Assembly (NCBI GenBank): GCA_024636135.1
Contig: JAGXHP010000100.1
Span: forward strand, 1 to 15,662
Direction: 5' to 3'
Length of the DNA stretch: 15,662 nucleotides
Source of the DNA: Chloroflexota bacterium
Lineage (GTDB): Bacteria; Chloroflexota; Limnocylindria; QHBO01
Part shown: piece by piece, positions 7,137 through 13,398 of the stretch
How the letters are laid out: the number at the start of each line of letters is the position of its first letter
How positions within the stretch are numbered: the first letter of the stretch is position 1
Program-made: the position numbers and the translations under genes
The notes under the pieces: generated by a model
What the model was told of the DNA's origin: nothing
Database searches by the model: none
The model's input: the letters and a program-made list of their open reading frames with translations, nothing else

Positions 7137-7143
7137 CCCTCCT
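7137..7143 (-). promoter_or_regulatory. Shine-Dalgarno that fixes the PotD start
   Basis: AGGAGGG, 9 bases before the ATG at 7127, places translation start directly at the signal peptide. Confidence 0.8.
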
Positions 7144-7171
7144 GCCATTCCCGATCCCGGTGTTTCGTACC

Positions 7172-7188
7172 CTGAAGTGTTGCTCAAG
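7172..7188 (-). promoter_or_regulatory. weak secondary operator at PotD transcription start
   Basis: CTGAAG-tgttg-CTCAAG (read on the + strand) keeps the 6-5-6 layout of the main operator. The left half is perfect and the right half matches 4 of 6. It covers the predicted transcription start (near 7187) of the PotD promoter. It is 56 bp centre to centre from the strong site at 7228-7244. On its own it would be unremarkable; the matching arrangement at the oxidase promoter gives it weight. Confidence 0.4.
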
Positions 7189-7193
7189 GCCAG

Positions 7194-7222
7194 ATCGTAA
7201 ATCGGAGGAGGGAACCGGTCAA
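7194..7222 (-). promoter_or_regulatory. promoter of the PotD-like operon
   Basis: On the minus strand, TTGACC (7222-7217) and TACGAT (7199-7194) are separated by exactly 17 bases. They match the sigma-70 consensus in 5 of 6 and 4 of 6 positions. The predicted start point is near 7187, giving a 60-base leader that includes the Shine-Dalgarno. The sequence TTGACCGG recurs as the -35 of the oxidase promoter. Confidence 0.65.
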
Positions 7223-7227
7223 GACTG

Positions 7228-7244
7228 CTGAAGCAATCCTTCAG
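7228..7244. promoter_or_regulatory. operator O1: CTGAAG-N5-CTTCAG upstream of PotD promoter
   Basis: CTGAAGCAATCCTTCAG is a perfect 6-bp inverted repeat with a 5-bp centre, in the 123-bp gap between the oxidase stop and the PotD start, 5 bp upstream of the -35. A near-identical site lies before the XRE-cupin regulator gene (8747-8763), so this is the likely binding site of that regulator. A GACTG/CAGTC pair (7223-7227/7242-7246) partly extends the dyad. A role as terminator of the oxidase gene is less likely: the stem is short and the sequence is repeated at a promoter. Confidence 0.7.
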
Positions 7245-7250
7245 TCGATG

Positions 7251-8675
7251 TCAATGGCCGAAGCGGTATCCCAACAGGCGGGGGACCCGGGAGACGGCGC
7301 GCACCACGAGCCCGGGTCGTCGGCCGTGCTGCTCGGCCTCGTCCTTGCGGACGAGTGCCTCGCGGATCATCCGGGCGCCGACGTATCGGAACGGCTCCGG
7401 TGGGAATGGCCGCTTGGGCGCTCCGACGATGGGGAGGCGAGCCACCGGGTCCGTGCCGCCGTCGGCCAGGGCGGCGAGCACGCGGCCGGCCAGGCGGGAT
7501 GGCCCCACCCCGTTGCCCGAATAGCCGTGGGCGTAGTGGACGCGGCCACCGTGCATCGAGCCGATGGCCGGCAGTCGATCGGAGGAGATGTCGATCGGGC
7601 CACCCCAGGCGTCCGCGATTCGGACATCGGCGAGCATCGGGAACAAGTGGCGGAAGCCCGCTGCGGCCCGGGCGACGGCCGTGCGATCGGCGCTGAAGCT
7701 CCGCCCGATGACGCCACCGAAGCCGGCGGCGCCGACACCGGCGCCGAAGGCGATGCGCCCATCGCGGGTCGTTCGGAAGTAGCTGACCGTGAAGCGCGAA
7801 TCGGTGATGGCCTCGCCACCGGTCCAGCCGAGCTCCCGGAGCCGATCGGGGATCGGCTCGGTCAGGACGATGTAGCTGCCCCATGTCATCAGGCGGGTCC
7901 GGAAGCCGGCCCAGCCGGCGGCCCACGCGTTCAACCCCAGGACCACCTGCGGTGCGCGGACCGACCCGTGCTCGGTCTCGAGCACGACCGGCGTCCCGGC
8001 GCGCATCCGTCGGACCGTGGTGCCCTCGTGGATGACCGCGCCCCGGTCGAGCAGGACCCGGCGCAGGCCACGGGCGAGCAGCGCCGGCTGGACCGTGGCG
8101 CCGCCCGGCATCACGACGCCGTCGCGGAATCTCGGCGAGGCGCAACGAGACTGGACTTCCGCGGCGCTGACCGGCAGATATCGGTCTTCGACGCCCAGCT
8201 CGCGGCACACGCGGGCGGCCGTGGCCCACGAGTCGTCCTGGGCAGGCGACGCGCTGACCTGGAGGTAGCCGGCCGGCACGAACCACGCATCGACGTCATG
8301 GCGCGTGCAGAACTCGCCGATGCGGTTCACAGCGTCCTCGGAGGCGCGCGCCAGCTCGACCGCGGCGCCCTCGCCATGGAGGTCGGCAAGGAGCGGCAGC
8401 TGGTCCCACCAGCCATGGACGAATCCACCGTTGCGGCCGCTGGGGCCGCCCCCGCAGATGTCCTGCTCGAGGATCACGACTCGTGCATCCGGCGACCGCT
8501 CGAGCAGATCGTAGGCAGTCCACATGCCGGTGTACCCGCCGCCGACAATGGCGACATCGCACTCGATCGGGCCGGTCAGCGGCGGAGCCGGTGGCCCATC
8601 CTCCTCCGCCGCGAGCGCCTCGCGCAGCCACCAGCTGCGGTGGTGTCCCGGTTCGGGGAGCGTCTCGTGTGGCAT
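7251..8675 (-). CDS. FAD-dependent amine oxidase, PuuB/DadA-like
   Basis: A 474-residue flavoprotein of the D-amino-acid oxidase fold (DAO family). The FAD-binding GGGYTG is at 45-50, with the ribose-binding Glu70 at the end of the second strand (VVILE). SGRNGGFVHG (79-88) and the C-terminal GYSGNGVGPSRLAGRVLA are typical of gamma-glutamylputrescine oxidase (PuuB) and its relatives. These enzymes oxidise an amine C-N bond with O2, giving aldehyde or keto acid, ammonia and H2O2. A tail of about 60 residues after the FAD domain is basic and possibly membrane- or partner-binding. A weak AGGA (8681-8684) precedes the ATG. Divergence from a PuuR-like regulator and the adjacent transporter support a polyamine or related amine as substrate. 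No gamma-glutamylputrescine synthetase (PuuA) is present, so the substrate may be a free amine. Confidence 0.88.
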   Translation of the reverse strand: MPHETLPEPGHHRSWWLREALAAEEDGPPAPPLTGPIECDVAIVGGGYTGMWTAYDLLERSPDARVVILEQDICGGGPSGRNGGFVHGWWDQLPLLADLHGEGAAVELARASEDAVNRIGEFCTRHDVDAWFVPAGYLQVSASPAQDDSWATAARVCRELGVEDRYLPVSAAEVQSRCASPRFRDGVVMPGGATVQPALLARGLRRVLLDRGAVIHEGTTVRRMRAGTPVVLETEHGSVRAPQVVLGLNAWAAGWAGFRTRLMTWGSYIVLTEPIPDRLRELGWTGGEAITDSRFTVSYFRTTRDGRIAFGAGVGAAGFGGVIGRSFSADRTAVARAAAGFRHLFPMLADVRIADAWGGPIDISSDRLPAIGSMHGGRVHYAHGYSGNGVGPSRLAGRVLAALADGGTDPVARLPIVGAPKRPFPPEPFRYVGARMIREALVRKDEAEQHGRRPGLVVRAVSRVPRLLGYRFGH

Positions 8676-8682
8676 CGGCGTC

Positions 8683-8699
8683 CTAAAGCGGAGGTACAG
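8683..8699. promoter_or_regulatory. weak secondary operator at the oxidase transcription start
   Basis: CTAAAG-cggag-GTACAG keeps the 6-5-6 layout: the left half matches 5 of 6 and the right half 4 of 6. It sits immediately downstream of the predicted start point (near 8700) of the oxidase promoter and overlaps its Shine-Dalgarno. Binding here would block transcription. Evidence is positional and weak by itself. Confidence 0.35.
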
Positions 8700-8706
8700 T
8701 TCGCCG

Positions 8707-8736
8707 ATGCTATCGGCGCTCCTCGCTTCCGGTCAA
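8707..8736 (-). promoter_or_regulatory. promoter of the amine oxidase gene
   Basis: Minus-strand TTGACC (8736-8731) and TAGCAT (8712-8707) are 18 bases apart. The -35 and its next two bases (TTGACCGG) are identical to those of the PotD promoter. The predicted start lies near 8700, giving a leader of about 25 bases. Confidence 0.6.
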
Positions 8737-8738
8737 CC

Positions 8739-8766
8739 TTGCCAGCCTGAAGCGATCCTTTAGACT
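8739..8766 (+). promoter_or_regulatory. promoter of the XRE-cupin regulator, with the operator inside its spacer
   Basis: TTGCCA (8739-8744, 5 of 6 matches) and TAGACT (8761-8766, 4 of 6) are 16 bases apart. The -10 ends 8 bases before the ATG at 8774 and no Shine-Dalgarno is present, so the mRNA is probably leaderless. Operator O2 fills the spacer and overlaps the -10, the classic layout for autorepression. Confidence 0.55.
8747..8763. promoter_or_regulatory. operator O2: CTGAAG-N5-CTTTAG between regulator and oxidase
   Basis: CTGAAGCGATCCTTTAG matches O1 (7228-7244) at 15 of 17 positions and keeps the dyad with one mismatch. It lies in the 98-bp divergent region: inside the regulator promoter, and 10 bp upstream of the oxidase -35. 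It can thus serve autoregulation and control of the oxidase. Confidence 0.7.
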
Positions 8767-8773
8767 GCTGTCC

Positions 8774-9331
8774 ATGCCTGACCAGGAGGCGATGATCGGC
8801 GCCACGCTCCGCTCGGTCCGTCGCCAGCGAGAGCTGACGCTGCGCCAGGTGGCCGAGGAGGCCGGAGTGACCGAGAGCTTCCTATCCCAGGTCGAGCGAG
8901 ACATCGCCAGCCCGTCCATCGCCACGCTGCGGCGCATCGCCGTCGCACTCGGCACCTCGATCGGGGTGCTTCTCGACGATGTCGGGCCCCACGGTCAGCT
9001 CGTTCGGGCAGCCGAGCGACGGGTGGTGACGTATCCGGGCCTTGACGCACGCGACGAGTTCCTCACCGACGGCAGCGGTGGCCGGCTTCAGGCGATTCTC
9101 TCGGTCGTCGAGCCGGGAGGAGGGACCGGCGCCGAGGCGTACAGCCACGAATCGGACGAGGAGCTGCTGATCGTGCTCGAGGGTTCGCTCGACCTGTGGG
9201 TTGGCGCCGAACAGCACCGCCTGGAGTCCGGCGACGCGATTCGCTACTCGAGCCGCGTTCCGCACCGGAACCAGAACCCGGGGCCCGGCACCGCCCGCAT
9301 CCTGTTCGTGATCACGCCACCGAGCTACTGA
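8774..9331 (+). CDS. XRE-cupin transcriptional regulator, PuuR-like
   Basis: A 185-residue regulator, the same length as E. coli PuuR. The N-terminal XRE-type helix-turn-helix covers about 8-66, with the recognition helix in VTESFLSQVERDIASPS (32-48). A C-terminal cupin_2 domain covers about 105-181, with candidate ligand or metal residues His125, Glu129, Glu130 and His164. In this family the cupin senses a small molecule (putrescine in PuuR), and binding releases the DNA. Divergent transcription from the oxidase and the shared 17-bp dyads at three promoters make the amine oxidase, the PotD operon and its own gene the likely targets. Orthology to PuuR is not proven: similar XRE-cupin proteins control other amine or amino-acid oxidases. 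The ATG at 8774 is probably leaderless. Confidence 0.9.
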   Translation: MPDQEAMIGATLRSVRRQRELTLRQVAEEAGVTESFLSQVERDIASPSIATLRRIAVALGTSIGVLLDDVGPHGQLVRAAERRVVTYPGLDARDEFLTDGSGGRLQAILSVVEPGGGTGAEAYSHESDEELLIVLEGSLDLWVGAEQHRLESGDAIRYSSRVPHRNQNPGPGTARILFVITPPSY

Positions 9332-9354
9332 TCGCAGGCGTCGTCGTGGCGCGG

Positions 9355-9360
9355 TAGCAT
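9355..9360 (+). promoter_or_regulatory. -10 element TAGCAT, likely leaderless start of the thiolase gene
   Basis: TAGCAT ends 8 bases before the ATG at 9368, the same hexamer and spacing as at the response regulator gene. There is no Shine-Dalgarno and no clear -35. It supports transcription independent of the regulator gene upstream. Confidence 0.45.
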
Positions 9361-9367
9361 CCGCGTG

Positions 9368-10588
9368 ATGAATCGTTCCGCGGACCGCACCCCGGTCATC
9401 GTCGATGGCCTGCGCACCCCGTTCGGTCGCTATGGCGGTGCCCTGAAGGACACGCGGCCCGATGACATGGCCGCCCACGTCATTCGTGCACTGGTCGAGC
9501 GGACGGGCGTCGACCCGGCAAGCATCGACGACGTGATCCTTGGCGCGGCGAACCAGGCGGGCGAGGACAACCGCAACGTGGGCCGCATGGCGGCGCTGCT
9601 GGCCGGACTGCCCGTCGAGGTGCCCGGTCAGACGGTCAACCGCCTATGCGGTTCCGGGCTCCAGGCCGTCATCACCGCGGCGCACGCCATCGCATACGGT
9701 GACGGGTCGGTCTTCGTGGCCGGTGGCGTCGAATCGATGACGCGCGCGCCGTTGGTCATGGCCAAGCCATCGGCCGCGTTCCCGCGCGGCGAGCAGCAGT
9801 TGTTCGACACGACCCTCGGCTGGCGCTTCACGAACCCACGCCTTGCCGATGCCCATTACCCGTACTCGATGGGCGAGACCGCCGAGAACGTCGTGGAGCG
9901 CATCGGCGTCAGTCGCACCGACCAGGATGCCTTTGCCGTCGGGTCGCAGCAGCGTTGGAAGGCGGCGCACGACGCCGGCCGTTTCGCCGACGAGATTGTC
10001 CCGATCGAAGTCCCCGACGGGAAGGCGACCCGAATCTTCGACACTGACGAGCATCCGCGGCCGGACGCCACGCTCGATTCGCTCGCGAAGCTCAGGCCGG
10101 CCTTCAAGCGCGACGCGTTGGGATCGGTCACGGCGGGCAACTCGTCGGGCATCAATGATGGCGCGGCGGCCCTGCTCGTGATGAGCGAGTCCCGCGCCCG
10201 CGAGCTCGGGATGCGCCCGATCGCGCGGCTCGTCTCGTCCGCCGTGGCCGGCGTCGATCCGGCGACCATGGGCCTCGGGCCGATTCCCGCGTCGCGCCGC
10301 GCTCTCGAGCGTGCGGGATTGACCGTCGCCGACCTGGACCTCGTGGAGCTCAACGAGGCCTTCGCCGCGCAGGCGGTCCCGGTCATGCGCGAGCTGGGCC
10401 TCGACCCGGAGAAGACCAACGTCAACGGCGGGGCGATCGCCATCGGGCATCCGCTCGGTGCATCCGGTGCCCGCCTGGCGGCGACCCTGGCGCACGAGAT
10501 GCGTCGCCGTGGCGCTCGCTACGGGTTGGCCACGATGTGCATCGGCGTCGGACAGGGGATCGCAGCCGTCTTCGAAGCCACCGAGTAG
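9368..10588 (+). CDS. acetyl-CoA C-acyltransferase (thiolase), PaaJ/PcaF-like
   Basis: A 406-residue thiolase with all catalytic residues: nucleophile Cys94 in NRLCGSG, His361 in GHPLGASGAR, Cys391 in TMCIGVGQG, and the NEAFA loop at 329-333. The stretch FDTTLGWRFTNP (about 146-157) is typical of beta-ketoadipyl-CoA thiolases (PcaF/PaaJ), which cleave 3-oxoadipyl-CoA to acetyl-CoA and succinyl-CoA. With the PaaG- and PaaH-like genes 6 kb upstream it would complete the lower phenylacetate route. A general beta-oxidation role remains possible. GTG (9365) directly precedes the ATG; the ATG fits the -10 spacing better. The MFS gene starts 6 bases after its stop. Confidence 0.93.
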   Translation: MNRSADRTPVIVDGLRTPFGRYGGALKDTRPDDMAAHVIRALVERTGVDPASIDDVILGAANQAGEDNRNVGRMAALLAGLPVEVPGQTVNRLCGSGLQAVITAAHAIAYGDGSVFVAGGVESMTRAPLVMAKPSAAFPRGEQQLFDTTLGWRFTNPRLADAHYPYSMGETAENVVERIGVSRTDQDAFAVGSQQRWKAAHDAGRFADEIVPIEVPDGKATRIFDTDEHPRPDATLDSLAKLRPAFKRDALGSVTAGNSSGINDGAAALLVMSESRARELGMRPIARLVSSAVAGVDPATMGLGPIPASRRALERAGLTVADLDLVELNEAFAAQAVPVMRELGLDPEKTNVNGGAIAIGHPLGASGARLAATLAHEMRRRGARYGLATMCIGVGQGIAAVFEATE

Positions 10589-10594
10589 GCGTCC

Positions 10595-11797
10595 GTGTCG
10601 GACGTCCGGCTGATCTTCTCGGTCCAGGCGGTCCGGGCCTTCCTCTACGGGTTCAGCAGCATCCTCATCGGCGCCTCGCTCGCCACCACGGGGCTCGACG
10701 CGGCGTCGGTCGGCGCGGTCTTCACGGCGATGCTGCTCGGCATGGCAATCTCGGCCCTGGCGGTCGGCCGCTGGGGAGAACGCTTCGGCCGTCGTCGCAC
10801 GTATACGGCACTCCTGCTGCTCATGGGAGTGGCCGGCACGGTCTTCGCCCTGACGGGCAGCGTGCCGCTGCTGATCCTGGCCGCGCTCACCGGCACCCTG
10901 TCGACGGATCCGAACGAATCCGGGCCGATCACGAGCGTCGAGCAGGCGATGCTGTCGTCGACGCCCGCCACCGAGCGCGCACGGGTGTACGGCCGATACA
11001 ACGCGGTCGCCTACCTGGCGGGTGCCGTTGGAGCGCTCGCTGCCGGTGGCCCGACGGCACTGCGCGAGATCCTGCCCGGGCTTCCACCCGACCAGCGCTG
11101 GCTGCTCCTCATGCCGATCGGCGCGGCGGCCTGCGTCCTGCTCGCCATGAGGCTCTCTACGGCGGTCGAGGTCGAGCGCACCCCGGACCCGGCCGCCCGC
11201 GGCCTTCAGCGCTCACGCGGCACGGTCCAGCGTCTTTCGGCGCTCTTCGCGCTGGATGCCTTCGCCGGGGGGTTCATCGTGCAGACCTTCATGGTCTTCT
11301 GGTTTGGCCGCCAGTTCGGCGCGACCGCCGAGGTCATGGGGCTCGTCTTCTTCGCCGTGGGGTTGCTCCAGGCGGGCTCCTCCGTCCTCGCCGGATGGCT
11401 CGGCAGCCGCATCGGCCTGCTGAACACGATGGTCTTCACCCACCTTCCATCCAACGTGCTCCTGGCCCTCGTCCCGTTCGCGCCGAGCTTCCTGGTGGCG
11501 GCACTGCTGCTCATGGCCCGTTCCGCTCTGTCACAGATGGACGTACCGGCGCGGCAGGCCTACCTGGCGGCGCTGGTCGATCCGGCCGAGCGAACCGCGG
11601 CGGCGGCATACACGAATGCCGCTCGGCACGTGGTGCGGCCCGCCGGCCCCGCGCTCGCATCGGCGTCGATGGGGATGGCGGCCGGCATTCCATTCCTGGT
11701 CGCCGGCGGCTTGAAGATCGTCTACGACCTGGCGCTGTACGTCACGTTCCGTCGAGTTCGGCTCGCCGACGATCCCCCTCCCACTCCTCGCGAGTGA
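10595..11797 (+). CDS. MFS transporter
   Basis: A 400-residue membrane protein with 10-12 predicted helices and the MFS motif A between helices 2 and 3 (GRWGERFGRRR, 58-68). The second-half counterpart is weaker (GWLGSRIG, about 267-274). The segment DVPARQAYLAALVDPAERT near 315-333 is common in uncharacterised bacterial MFS proteins of the drug/metabolite group. Start is GTG, 6 bases after the thiolase stop, so the two are probably co-transcribed. The substrate is unknown; the neighbour hints at an aromatic acid or dicarboxylate but does not show it. Its last 56 bases overlap the 3' end of the minus-strand acetyltransferase gene. Confidence 0.9.
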   Translation: MSDVRLIFSVQAVRAFLYGFSSILIGASLATTGLDAASVGAVFTAMLLGMAISALAVGRWGERFGRRRTYTALLLLMGVAGTVFALTGSVPLLILAALTGTLSTDPNESGPITSVEQAMLSSTPATERARVYGRYNAVAYLAGAVGALAAGGPTALREILPGLPPDQRWLLLMPIGAAACVLLAMRLSTAVEVERTPDPAARGLQRSRGTVQRLSALFALDAFAGGFIVQTFMVFWFGRQFGATAEVMGLVFFAVGLLQAGSSVLAGWLGSRIGLLNTMVFTHLPSNVLLALVPFAPSFLVAALLLMARSALSQMDVPARQAYLAALVDPAERTAAAAYTNAARHVVRPAGPALASASMGMAAGIPFLVAGGLKIVYDLALYVTFRRVRLADDPPPTPRE

Positions 11798-12314
11798 TCG
11801 CGTACTCGACGTCTCCATGCTCGTCGCCGGGAATCGAGTACGGCCAGTCGCCGTGGAAGAGGCGGATGAAGCGCAGCCCGGACTTCTCCATCACCCGACG
11901 TGAAGCGCCATGGATCGCGAGCGTGAAGGCCGTCACGCGCCTGGCTCCCAGGTCGCCGAATGCTTTGTCGACCAGGGCGCGCGAGCCTTCCGTCGCATAC
12001 CCCCTGCCCCAGGCGGCCTTCCTGAGCCGATAGCCGAGCTCGGGCACGGCGTCATCGTCGGCCTCCGGCCGCAGGTGGAACCAGCCGATGAACTCCCCGC
12101 TGTCTTTCTCGATCGCCGCGAAGAAGCCGTAGCCCGGCCACCGCTCGTAGTTCGCGAGCCAATGCAGCAGCATCTCGTCGTCGAACTCGGGGATGCCGCC
12201 GGTGATGTGGAACGTCACCTCCGGGTCGCTGTCGAGCTCCGTGAGCAGATCCGCGTCCGCCTCGGTGAATCGGCGCAGGGTCAGCCGGTCGGTCTCGAGG
12301 ACGACGAGGTCCAT
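11742..12314 (-). CDS. GNAT acetyltransferase, RimJ/RimL type
   Basis: A 190-residue single-domain acetyltransferase (Acetyltransf_3). It begins with the usual ETDRLTLRRFTEADAD (7-22). Motif A is LGYRLRKAAWGRGYATEG (93-110), the pyrophosphate-binding loop. A short SRRVMEKSGLRF motif B follows. The group acetylates N-terminal or side-chain amines of proteins such as ribosomal S5/L12, or small amines. Its ATG is 5 bases after the stop of the F420-dependent enzyme, so the two form an operon. The last residues (about 172-190) are encoded inside the 3' end of the convergent MFS gene. Confidence 0.92.
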   Translation of the reverse strand: MDLVVLETDRLTLRRFTEADADLLTELDSDPEVTFHITGGIPEFDDEMLLHWLANYERWPGYGFFAAIEKDSGEFIGWFHLRPEADDDAVPELGYRLRKAAWGRGYATEGSRALVDKAFGDLGARRVTAFTLAIHGASRRVMEKSGLRFIRLFHGDWPYSIPGDEHGDVEYAITREEWEGDRRRAELDGT

Positions 12315-12319
12315 CGGCC

Positions 12320-13309
12320 TCAGTCGAGCTTGAGGTTCGGGAGCACCTTCTCCCCGAAGGTCGAGATGAACGAGGCCTGGTCGCGACCGACGTTGTGGAG
12401 ATAGACCTCATCGAAGCCCATGTCGACGAACTTCTGGATCTGCGCCGTGTGCTCCTCGAGGTCTGCGCTGATCAGCATCCGGTCCTTGAAGTTCTCGATC
12501 CGCACCAGCTTCGCGATGTTCGCGAAGTCCTCGGGGTTCTTGATGTCCTGCTTCGGGAACGGCATGCCGCCGTTCGGCCATTCCTTGACGGCGTTCTCTT
12601 CGGCCTCGCCCTGCGTCGGCGCCCAGCTGATGTGGATCTGGAGCTGGGTTCGCATGGCCGATGCGTCCTTGCCCGCCTCCTTGGCGCCCTCGCGGAACTT
12701 GTCCCACAGCATCGCGATCTTCTCGTCGGCGGCACCGACGGTGATGATCCCGTCCGCGAACTTGCCGGTGCGCTTCGCATTCACCGGGCCGGCGGTGGCA
12801 ACGTAGATCGGCACCGGCTGCTCGGGGATCGTGTAGAGGCGCGCCGATTCCAGGGTGAAGTAGTCACCGTCGTGCTTGACGACCTTGCCGCTGAACAGCT
12901 TGCTGATGATCTCGATGCTCTCGAACATCATCCGGCTGCGCTCGCCGATCTCCGGCCACTCGCCGCCGATGACATGCTCGTTCAGCGCCTCTCCCGCGCC
13001 GAGCCCCAGCCAGAAGCGGCCCGGGTACATCGCGCCCAGCGTGGCGGCAGCATGGGCGATCACCGCGGGGTGGTAGCGGAAGCCGGGGCAGGTGACCGCC
13101 GTTCCGAACGGGAGCGTCGTGCGCTGCCCGAGGGCGCCCATGAAGCTCCACGCGAATGCGGATTGTCCCTGCTGCGGCGTCCACGGGTGAAAGTGCTCGC
13201 TGACCTGGAAGCCGGCATCGAAGCCGGCGGCCTCGGACTGCTCGGCCCAATCGAGGAGGTCAGTGGGGTGGAACTGCTCGAGCATCGCGGCGTAGCCGAT
13301 CTTCGTCAT
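12320..13309 (-). CDS. F420-dependent LLM-class oxidoreductase, Fgd-like
   Basis: A 329-residue TIM-barrel flavin/F420 oxidoreductase (bacterial luciferase-like). It aligns along its length with F420-dependent glucose-6-phosphate dehydrogenase of mycobacteria: LGYKASAEQF versus IGYAAMLEQF, SDHFQPW versus SEHFHPW (37-43), FRYNPAVIAQAFATMG versus FRYHPAVIAHAAATLG, and GTGEALNE versus GAGEALNE with Glu107. His39, Trp43 and Glu107 correspond to the known active-site residues. However, the Asp before the His is Glu, and the phosphate-binding Lys198 of mycobacterial Fgd1 is not apparent (Ala). The substrate may therefore not be glucose-6-phosphate. The ATG at 13309 is chosen over the GTG at 13315 because it fits the -10 spacing. 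The enzyme implies that the organism makes F420. Confidence 0.9.
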   Translation of the reverse strand: MTKIGYAAMLEQFHPTDLLDWAEQSEAAGFDAGFQVSEHFHPWTPQQGQSAFAWSFMGALGQRTTLPFGTAVTCPGFRYHPAVIAHAAATLGAMYPGRFWLGLGAGEALNEHVIGGEWPEIGERSRMMFESIEIISKLFSGKVVKHDGDYFTLESARLYTIPEQPVPIYVATAGPVNAKRTGKFADGIITVGAADEKIAMLWDKFREGAKEAGKDASAMRTQLQIHISWAPTQGEAEENAVKEWPNGGMPFPKQDIKNPEDFANIAKLVRIENFKDRMLISADLEEHTAQIQKFVDMGFDEVYLHNVGRDQASFISTFGEKVLPNLKLD

Positions 13310-13315
13310 GCACAC

Positions 13316-13321
13316 AGCCTA
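13316..13321 (-). promoter_or_regulatory. -10-like TAGGCT before the F420-dependent enzyme
   Basis: Minus-strand TAGGCT ends 7 bases before the ATG at 13309, again the TANNNT layout without Shine-Dalgarno. It is the weakest of the set (3 of 6 consensus matches). Confidence 0.35.
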
Positions 13322-13343
13322 GCGTGGTCCCGGACACGGCGAA

Positions 13344-13372
13344 GGCGCCGGACCCACGAGAGATCCGGCGCC
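13344..13372 (-). terminator. hairpin after the secreted-protein gene
   Basis: GGCGCCGGA (13344-13352) and TCCGGCGCC (13364-13372) form a perfect 9-bp stem with an 11-base loop. It lies 27 bases past the stop of the secreted-protein gene and upstream of the next minus-strand promoter. Read on the minus strand it is followed only by TTCGCC, so it is a U-poor terminator. A small GGCCA-g-TGGCC dyad (13382-13392) lies next to it. Confidence 0.6.
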
Positions 13373-13398
13373 CTGGGGTTAGGCCAGTGGCCGTTGGA

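Noticed and set aside
7128..7187. Longer N-terminus for the PotD-like protein
   Set aside because: It would place 20 polar residues before the signal peptide and has no ribosome-binding site, whereas the ATG at 7127 has AGGAGGG. It would also cover the predicted promoter start and leader.
7223..7246. The dyad after the oxidase gene as its transcription terminator
   Set aside because: The stem is only 6 bp without a T-run, and the same sequence recurs inside a promoter region, so an operator is the better reading.
7248..8750. A 500-residue + strand open frame opposite the amine oxidase
   Set aside because: Composition is the Arg/Ala/Gly-rich shadow typical of GC-rich antisense frames, with no recognisable domain; the minus-strand flavoprotein is unambiguous.
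10537..12033. A 498-residue + strand open frame across the thiolase end, MFS gene and acetyltransferase
   Set aside because: It crosses three well-supported genes in another frame and shows only Arg/Pro/His-rich low-complexity sequence.
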